Positions 6,535 to 10,846 of a stretch of DNA of 10,846 bases are shown one piece after another. A program made the position numbers and the translations under genes. The notes beneath the pieces were generated by a model that was not told the origin of the DNA, made no database searches, and was given only the letters and a program-made list of their open reading frames with translations. This stretch comes from JADGHX01 sp040255575 (GTDB lineage: Bacteria > Pseudomonadota > Gammaproteobacteria > Steroidobacterales > Steroidobacteraceae), in NCBI GenBank assembly GCA_040255575.1, contig JBDZVF010000196.1, positions 1 through 10,846 of the forward strand, given 5' to 3'. Numbering within the stretch: the first letter of the stretch is position 1; every line of letters begins with the position of its first letter.

Positions 6535-6545
6535 GCGGTCGCTCA
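6532..6545. repeat. Palindrome spanning two convergent stop codons
   Basis: TGAGCG-GT-CGCTCA is a perfect inverted repeat whose outer triplets are the stop codons of paralog B (TGA, + strand) and of the CapA-like gene (TGA on the - strand). It has a two-base centre and no T-tract, so it is not a classical terminator. I see no other terminator between the two genes. Confidence 0.5.
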
Positions 6546-8018
6546 GGGCTTCCGCTGGATCAATCCGTCTTCGCGCACAGCGAGATTTCCCGCGGGAAAC
6601 GCTTCCGCCGTCAGGTCGCGCAGCTGCAGTAGAGCGCGCTTTTGCGGGTCCGGCTGCGGGCCGCCGGGGCGGATCTGCACGGTGGGCTCGAAATGGGCTT
6701 CGATGAAGCGTCCGTCGTCCGCCAATCGGGTGGTGAGCACGCCCGATGTGCCCCGAATGCCATTCACGCTGATTCCGTAGTAGGTGGCGAAGTTGCCCAG
6801 GCTGTAGGCGATGAGCCGATCGCGATACAGCTCGAGCGCGCGCATGACATGCGGGCCGCTGCCGACGACGAGATCGGCGCCCGCGTCGATGACGGTGTGC
6901 GCGAACTCCACGACATGGCCGCGATCTTCACCGGCGTAGAGCTCGCGGGCGAAGGGCAGCTTCTGGGCACCGTCGCCCTCCGCGCCGCCGTGGAAGGCGA
7001 CGATGACGATGTCGTGCTTCGCGGCGAGGTCGGTGACGATTTCCTGGGCGCGCACCAGGTCGTTCAATTGATGCGAGCCCACGTTCGGCGCGAACGCGAC
7101 GAGCGCGAAACGTCGGCCGCGGGTGGTCCACTCGGCGATGTCGCCATCGCGGCCCGAGTGACGGATGCCCACGGCATCGAGTGCCTGCATGCTGGATGCG
7201 CGGCCGGGATCGCCGAAGTCCTGCGCGTGATTGTTCGCCAGGCTCATCACGTCGAAACCTGCGTCGCGCAGCCAGGTGGCGTAGCGAGTGGGTGAGCGGA
7301 ACACGAAGCAGGCGCCGCCCGTGGGAGCGGGATTGATTGACGTATCGCTCGTCGCCGGCGGCGCGACCGGGGGTGGTGTGGAGTTATCGGCTGCGGCGGG
7401 CTGCGCACTGGCATCGCCCGGTCTCTCCTCGGCGTCGTCGATCGGACCTGCTGCTATCGTGGTCTCATCCGGGGTCGGTGGGGCGGGAGCGGGTGCGCTT
7501 TCATCACGGGAAGACGTCGCGGGCACGGGGGCCGTGTCGTTGCCAGCAGGCGCGTTGGGCACCGGGGCGGTGTCATTGCGAGAAGGCGCATTGAGCACGG
7601 TCGCCGTGTCGTTGCCAAATGGCGCCGTGGGCGCAGGCGCAGCTACGCGCGCCGTTGGCGACGCGGTGCCGCCCTTCCGCGTGGTTGCTTTCGCCGGCCC
7701 GCAGCGCTTCACCGCCTCGCCACCATCCATGAGCACGCCTTCGAGATTGCCGAAGGCGATATCCGCGGCCGAGAGGAACGGCGTCACGCTCGCCAGAAAC
7801 GACGCCCCATCATCGTCAGGCAGCGTGTTGTCCGGGTAATCCGTCCCGAGCATCACATCGCCCACCGCCGCGAAGGTGATGCCCTGCGGGTTCAGCACAA
7901 CCGGCGGGGGTGATGGCGGAGGAGGCGCAGCCGGCGGCACGCGCTCAGGCGTGGAGGCGCAGGAAGCCAGCCACCCGGCGAGCGCAAGCACCGCGACCCG
8001 GGCGGCGCGCACTTTCAA
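6543..8018 (-). CDS. CapA-type lipoprotein with repeat-bearing insert
   Basis: This 491-residue protein belongs to the CapA/PgsA family of calcineurin-like metal-dependent proteins linked to poly-gamma-glutamate and capsule formation. It has a lipoprotein signal with lipobox LASC (C20) and alanine at +2, pointing to the outer membrane, then a proline-rich linker. The metal-site motifs are present: GDVMLG (53-58), GNLEG (90-94), ANNH (261-264), FHGG (342-345) and GSGPH (386-390), followed by YSLGNF. Between CGPAK (106-110) and CFVFRSP (237-243), which are normally close together, sits a roughly 130-residue Ala/Pro/Thr-rich insert holding four 12-residue repeats. As no capsule genes are nearby, its substrate is unknown. 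It is the last gene of the argS-like/SPOR operon; the TTG at 8018 overlaps the SPOR stop by four bases (a GTG at 8012 is an equally possible start), suggesting translational coupling. Confidence 0.88.
   Translation of the reverse strand: MKVRAARVAVLALAGWLASCASTPERVPPAAPPPPSPPPVVLNPQGITFAAVGDVMLGTDYPDNTLPDDDGASFLASVTPFLSAADIAFGNLEGVLMDGGEAVKRCGPAKATTRKGGTASPTARVAAPAPTAPFGNDTATVLNAPSRNDTAPVPNAPAGNDTAPVPATSSRDESAPAPAPPTPDETTIAAGPIDDAEERPGDASAQPAAADNSTPPPVAPPATSDTSINPAPTGGACFVFRSPTRYATWLRDAGFDVMSLANNHAQDFGDPGRASSMQALDAVGIRHSGRDGDIAEWTTRGRRFALVAFAPNVGSHQLNDLVRAQEIVTDLAAKHDIVIVAFHGGAEGDGAQKLPFARELYAGEDRGHVVEFAHTVIDAGADLVVGSGPHVMRALELYRDRLIAYSLGNFATYYGISVNGIRGTSGVLTTRLADDGRFIEAHFEPTVQIRPGGPQPDPQKRALLQLRDLTAEAFPAGNLAVREDGLIQRKP
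7498..7641 (-). repeat. Four 36-bp in-frame tandem repeats in the CapA-like gene
   Basis: Units at 7606-7641, 7570-7605, 7534-7569 and 7498-7533 repeat with an exact 36-bp period and encode, in order, APAPTAPFGNDT, ATVLNAPSRNDT, APVPNAPAGNDT and APVPATSSRDES (residues 127-174). The fourth unit is the most diverged. The period is a multiple of three, so copy-number change would not break the frame. Confidence 0.85.
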
Positions 8019-8608
8019 TCCCCGACGCGGATGACCAGCCCGTCGACGTCAGCCGCCTGCAGCTGCTTGCGAACCTTGTTCAGCTCCGCGAGGTTGCTGA
8101 TCGGCCCCACCCGCACGCGATGCCAGACATCGTTGTCGATGGAGACGCGCTGAACCTTCGCGTCGATGCCCTGCAGTTTGAGCTGTGCGCTCACCCGCTC
8201 CGCATCCGCCTGGTTGCGATAGGAGCCCGCCTGCAGCACGTAGACACCCGGCCGGTCGATGCGCGCCGCGCCCGGCACGTCGCGCTTCACTTCGCGATCT
8301 TTCTCCGGCACGACGACTTCGAAATTCGGGAGCATCTCGTAGAAGTCGTAACGCTCGCCGGTCTCATTGCCGGCGGCGGCAGTGTCCGAGTCCGCGGGGG
8401 ACGCGGCGCGTTGCTGCGGTTCGGGCCGCGGGCTGTCGGGCTCCGCCGCCTCGCGCGCACCACTGCTGTACAGGAAGACGCCCGCGGTCAGGATGATTCC
8501 CGCCGCCAGCCCGATGCCCACGTCGCGAAAGCGTTTGACATCCAGTGGCGCACGCCGCGAGGCGCGCTTGAAATCGCGAGTGGTGAGCCGAGCGGCCGGC
8601 CGTGACAT
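8015..8608 (-). CDS. SPOR-domain inner-membrane protein (FtsN-like topology)
   Basis: A 197-residue bitopic protein: a short basic cytoplasmic N terminus, one transmembrane helix (about residues 30-48, VGIGLAAGIILTAGVFLYSS), a Pro/Ala-rich periplasmic linker, the block YDFYEMLPNFEVVVPEKD (88-104) often seen in such proteins, and a C-terminal SPOR domain (about 120-196, GVYVLQAGSYRNQADAERV to the end). SPOR domains bind denuded peptidoglycan strands, typically at the division septum, and proteins of this layout resemble FtsN. In several gammaproteobacteria a SPOR gene of this type follows argS, as here. It starts two bases after the stop of the argS-like gene and overlaps the CapA-like gene by four bases, so the three are almost certainly one transcript. 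Confidence 0.9.
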   Translation of the reverse strand: MSRPAARLTTRDFKRASRRAPLDVKRFRDVGIGLAAGIILTAGVFLYSSGAREAAEPDSPRPEPQQRAASPADSDTAAAGNETGERYDFYEMLPNFEVVVPEKDREVKRDVPGAARIDRPGVYVLQAGSYRNQADAERVSAQLKLQGIDAKVQRVSIDNDVWHRVRVGPISNLAELNKVRKQLQAADVDGLVIRVGD

Positions 8609-8610
8609 CT

Positions 8611-9654
8611 CTACATGCTCTCCGGGGCAGGAACGCCGATCAGTCCCAGTCCGTTGCGAATAACCTGGCCGGCGGCGAGCACGAGCGCCAGCCGCGCACT
8701 GCGCAGATCATCCTCCGCAACGAACCACTTTTCGGCGTTGTAGTAAGTGTGGAATGCGTTCGCTACATCGCGCAGATAGTAAACGATGGAGTGGGGAGCG
8801 CAATTCGCGGCAGCCGCTTCCACTTCCTCCGGGAAGCGCAGCAGCGCGCCCATCAGTGTGCGCTCTGAGGGCTTCTCCAGCAGCTCGAGGTGCTCCAGAG
8901 CGGCGGCGCGATCGAAAGCAATGCCGCGAGCGCTCACTTCCTTCATTGCGCTTGCTACGCGTGCGTGCGCGTACTGCACGTAGTACAGAGGGTTTTCTTC
9001 GGCGCGTGATGGTAGGCCGTGGCCGCGTAGCAGGAAGATCTGCTGGAAGAGCTGCTGAATCGCCGGGCGGCTCAGAGCGCCACTCTCCAAGCCGCCTGGC
9101 GATTGGGGGCTTCCTGGCGGCGCCTCGTCCAGCGCCTTGCGCTCCACCTCGTATCCGGCTGCGGCGAGCACATTTGCGAGGGCCTCGTTGTACGCGGCAA
9201 ACGTGCCGCGCGCGACATCCAGGGGCTTCGAGAGCGCCCCGGGAGTCAGCGGCTTCGAGATCGCCCCGACGGTGACCCGCTTGCCGGCGCCCGCTGAGCT
9301 GCGCCCATAACCTTCCCCGAGCTCATGAATCCGCCGGATCTCGCCCGCCAGCGCCGCAGGCGTCACAAAGAAATTGATGAATCCATTCGCCGCGACCTCT
9401 GTTCTCAGTACCCACGGACTATCCGGCAGCGACTCGACAATGCCCTGCGCCACCTCGCGAGGGCTCTTCCCAAGCCCCTGCGCCAGGCGAAGCGCGATGT
9501 TCGAGGCGAAATCCCCGTGCGCGGCATCCCGCGTGCGCTCGAGAGCGATGTCCGACGCTCTCGTCGGCCGCGAGCCTCTCACGAGCGCTGACGCAGTCGT
9601 CCCAACGGACTTGCGGACGGCCGCGAGAAGAAGCTGTTCGAGCACGGCTTTCAA
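8611..9654 (-). CDS. ArgS-derived protein lacking the catalytic core
   Basis: At 347 residues this is far shorter than arginyl-tRNA synthetase (about 550-590). The N-terminal tRNA-binding domain is intact (about 1-127, with HGDFASNIALRLAQ and GFINFF), as is the C-terminal DALR anticodon-binding domain (about 221-347, from NPLYYVQYAHARVAS through VYYLRDVANAFHTYYN to VIRNGLGLIGVPAPESM). Between them the Rossmann catalytic domain is nearly gone. Where ArgS has NPTGPLHVGHGR this protein has AISKPLTPGALSKPLDVARG, so the HIGH motif is lost (HVGH to DVAR). A short following helix, AYNEALANVLAAAGYEVER, is retained. From the usual ND.G motif to past the KMSK-like loop about 200 residues are missing. 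It cannot aminoacylate but may still bind tRNA-Arg. The frame has no stops and its conserved ends look maintained. A working argS must exist elsewhere. The start is TTG at 9654, fitting the usual ArgS N terminus. First gene of the operon with SPOR and CapA-like genes. Annotation pipelines may call it a DALR-domain protein or a degraded argS. Confidence 0.85.
   Translation of the reverse strand: MKAVLEQLLLAAVRKSVGTTASALVRGSRPTRASDIALERTRDAAHGDFASNIALRLAQGLGKSPREVAQGIVESLPDSPWVLRTEVAANGFINFFVTPAALAGEIRRIHELGEGYGRSSAGAGKRVTVGAISKPLTPGALSKPLDVARGTFAAYNEALANVLAAAGYEVERKALDEAPPGSPQSPGGLESGALSRPAIQQLFQQIFLLRGHGLPSRAEENPLYYVQYAHARVASAMKEVSARGIAFDRAAALEHLELLEKPSERTLMGALLRFPEEVEAAAANCAPHSIVYYLRDVANAFHTYYNAEKWFVAEDDLRSARLALVLAAGQVIRNGLGLIGVPAPESM
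9224..9267 (-). repeat. 27-bp tandem duplication at the lost HIGH site
   Basis: The 17-mer GGCTTCGAGAnCGCCCC occurs at 9224-9240 and 9251-9267, 27 bp apart, encoding GAISKPLTP followed by GALSKPLDV. It lies exactly where the ArgS HIGH motif segment should be. A similar peptide, SGALSRP (residues 191-197), occurs at the other border of the missing core. Confidence 0.7.
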
Positions 9655-9687
9655 AGGGAAATCAGCATCGGGATCGCGGGCACGCCA

Positions 9688-9755
9688 GGGCGCGCAAGTT
9701 TACCGAATGCCCCCGCTTGTGTCGGGAAACGTCAAGCGCGCCCGCGAGGGTAAAC
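9688..9755. repeat. Two interleaved inverted repeats in the divergent promoter region
   Basis: GGGCGCGC (9688-9695) is complementary to GCGCGCCC (9736-9743), and GTTTACC (9698-9704) to GGTAAAC (9749-9755). The arms alternate in the order A-B-A'-B', so both stems could form together only as a pseudoknot. The region lies between the start of the argS-like operon (9654) and the EF-hand gene (9817) and must hold both promoters. The paired GTTTACC sites may be operator copies. No convincing -35/-10 pairs were found. Confidence 0.35.
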
Positions 9756-9816
9756 GGTCGTGCGAACCTCACGTTCAGGGTACCTCGTTGTTACATCCTT
9801 TTCGGAGCCCACACAC

Positions 9817-10323
9817 ATGATCAGGAAATCCGTTCTGCTTGCCGCCCTGGTGACGCTCGCGCCCGCTGCGTTGCTCGCGGCCGACCCCGCTGCCACCGCC
9901 TCGGCCGGCAGGCCGCATGGCGAGGGCCGATGGTTCACCCAGCTCGATACCAACCACGACGGCGCCGTCTCGAAGGAGGAGGCTACCGCCGCCGCGCAGG
10001 CGCGCGTCGACAAGATGTTCGGCCGGCTCGACACCAATCACGACGGGCTCATCACGCAGGACGAGCTGCGTGCCGAGGCCCAGGCCCGTCGCGCCGACAT
10101 GAAGGCAAAGACGGCAGCCCGCTTCAAGGCCGCCGACCAGAACGCCGATGGCTTCCTGTCGAAAGACGAAGCCGGCGCCATCCCGATGCTGGCGCGGCGC
10201 TTCGATGCGCTCGACAAGAACAAGGACGGCATGCTGAGCCCGGAAGAGATCCAGGCCGGCGCACGTCACCGCTCCGGCGGCCACGGCTCGATGGGCCCGG
10301 GCAGCGCACCGACCGAGCGCTGA
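9817..10323 (+). CDS. Secreted four-EF-hand calcium-binding protein
   Basis: A 168-residue protein with an N-terminal signal peptide (MIRKSVLLAALVTLAPAALLAA, cleavage expected near residue 21-22), so it should be exported to the periplasm or beyond. It carries four canonical 12-residue EF-hand loops: DTNHDGAVSKEE (44-55), DTNHDGLITQDE (72-83), DQNADGFLSKDE (107-118) and DKNKDGMLSPEE (133-144). Each has the D-x-N/D-x-D-G core and a glutamate at position 12. It ends in a Gly/Ser/His-rich tail. It probably binds calcium; a specific partner is not evident. The ATG at 9817 is preceded by GGAG (9804-9807) and opens the signal peptide; a GTG at 9760 in the same frame has no such support. It is monocistronic, divergent from the argS-like operon, and closed by a strong terminator. 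Confidence 0.92.
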   Translation: MIRKSVLLAALVTLAPAALLAADPAATASAGRPHGEGRWFTQLDTNHDGAVSKEEATAAAQARVDKMFGRLDTNHDGLITQDELRAEAQARRADMKAKTAARFKAADQNADGFLSKDEAGAIPMLARRFDALDKNKDGMLSPEEIQAGARHRSGGHGSMGPGSAPTER

Positions 10324-10351
10324 TCTCCCCGGACCTCCCTGCGCTGTCCTG

Positions 10352-10388
10352 GCGCGGGCCGGCATCCTCGAGCCGGCCCGCGCTTTTT
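10352..10388 (+). terminator. Strong intrinsic terminator of the EF-hand gene
   Basis: A perfect 12-bp stem, GCGCGGGCCGGC (10352-10363) with GCCGGCCCGCGC (10372-10383), encloses an 8-nt loop and is followed directly by TTTTT (10384-10388). It begins 29 bases after the stop of the EF-hand gene. No matching A-tract precedes the stem, so it works for the + strand only. Confidence 0.95.
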
Positions 10389-10413
10389 ATTCCTTGTGAA
10401 GAATCCGAATGAG

Positions 10414-10846
10414 CTAAGCCGCGCTGCTGCGCGGCGCGGAGCGATCGCGCGTGACCTGCCAGAGCATCACTTCGGTTCGAAGCTTGAAGCCGAGGTGATC
10501 GTAGAGCGACAGCGCGCGAGCGTTCTCGCGATGCGTGTGCAGAAACGGCGTATCACCACGCTCCAGCACCGCATTGACGAGCAGGGCCACGAGCCGTTGG
10601 GCGTAACCGCGCCCGATGAACTCCGGGTGCGTGCACACGGAGCTGATCTCCTGATAGCCATCCATGCGCATGCGTTCCCCCGCCATCGCGGCGAGCACGC
10701 GCCCATGATAGATGCCGATGTATCGGCCCATCTCCACCGTGCGCGCGCGGAAGAAGCCTGGAAATACCAACGCCGTGAGCGCCAGCATGTCCGAACGATG
10801 CGCCTCGGTCAGCGTCACGGGCTCCGGCCCGGCGCGCACGACGGCT
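10414..10846 (-). CDS. GNAT (FR47-like) acetyltransferase, 5' end outside window
   Basis: The visible part, about 144 codons, is the C-terminal acetyl-CoA-binding half of a GNAT-fold N-acetyltransferase of the FR47-like type. The segments GRVLAAMAGERM, EISSVCTHPEFIGRGYAQRL and ENARALSLYDHLGFKLRTEVML correspond to the beta4, motif A (pyrophosphate-binding R-G-x-G-x-A) and motif B elements. A GTG at 10837-10839 could be read as a start, but the frame is open to the edge and FR47-type proteins are usually over 200 residues, so the N terminus most likely lies beyond the window. It transfers an acetyl group from acetyl-CoA to an unknown amine substrate. It converges on the EF-hand gene. Confidence 0.85.
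   Translation of the reverse strand, partial: AVVRAGPEPVTLTEAHRSDMLALTALVFPGFFRARTVEMGRYIGIYHGRVLAAMAGERMRMDGYQEISSVCTHPEFIGRGYAQRLVALLVNAVLERGDTPFLHTHRENARALSLYDHLGFKLRTEVMLWQVTRDRSAPRSSAA

Noticed and set aside
6642..7295. Plus-strand frames over the CapA-like gene
   Set aside because: They mirror a minus-strand gene with a lipobox and all family metal motifs.
7498..7641. 36-bp repeats considered as a CRISPR array
   Set aside because: The units are directly adjacent with no spacers, in frame, and encode a protein repeat.
9760..9816. GTG-initiated 19-codon extension of the EF-hand protein
   Set aside because: It would bury the signal peptide inside the protein; the ATG at 9817 has its own Shine-Dalgarno sequence and a normal signal sequence.

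Overview
The window is GC-rich bacterial DNA, about two thirds G+C by eye, carrying compact genes on both strands. Family content points to a gammaproteobacterium: a tRNA-Gln(UUG) with an encoded CCA end, a FliA-type sigma factor, an NtrX-like Fis-domain regulator, and an arginyl-tRNA synthetase locus followed by a SPOR protein gene (an order seen in pseudomonads and xanthomonads). The Xanthomonadales/Steroidobacterales/Nevskiales side of the class would fit, but that is an inference from family content only.

Left part (1-1690): intergenic DNA, tRNA-Gln, then about 420 bp of lower-GC sequence with no recognisable gene. This runs abruptly, at the P-loop, into the 3' part of an NtrX-like regulator gene. 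The receiver domain is missing, the Walker motifs are degenerate and the sigma-54 contact loop is absent, so it looks like a remnant left by a rearrangement.

Centre (1890-6534, + strand): a regulatory block. First comes a large REC-PAS-GAF-GGDEF-EAL protein whose GGDEF motif is ruined (GGGTF) and whose EAL catalytic residues are intact, so it should behave as a c-di-GMP phosphodiesterase. Then come two paralogous small proteins of unknown family (159 and 158 aa, about half identical) on either side of a FliA-like sigma factor with an unusual middle region. A sequence resembling a sigma-28 promoter lies upstream of the first paralog.

Right part (9654-6543, - strand): a tightly packed operon read right to left: an ArgS-derived protein, a SPOR-domain membrane protein and a CapA-type lipoprotein. 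The ArgS-like protein keeps the N-terminal tRNA-binding domain and the C-terminal DALR anticodon-binding domain, but has lost the HIGH motif and nearly the whole catalytic core. The CapA protein carries a roughly 130-residue low-complexity insert with four 12-residue tandem repeats inside its catalytic domain.

Right end (9817-10846): a secreted four-EF-hand protein divergent from the ArgS operon, a strong intrinsic terminator, and the 3' part of a GNAT acetyltransferase gene cut by the window edge.

The most interesting points are the catalytically gutted ArgS in what looks like the ancestral argS locus, and the paralog-sigma-paralog cassette.
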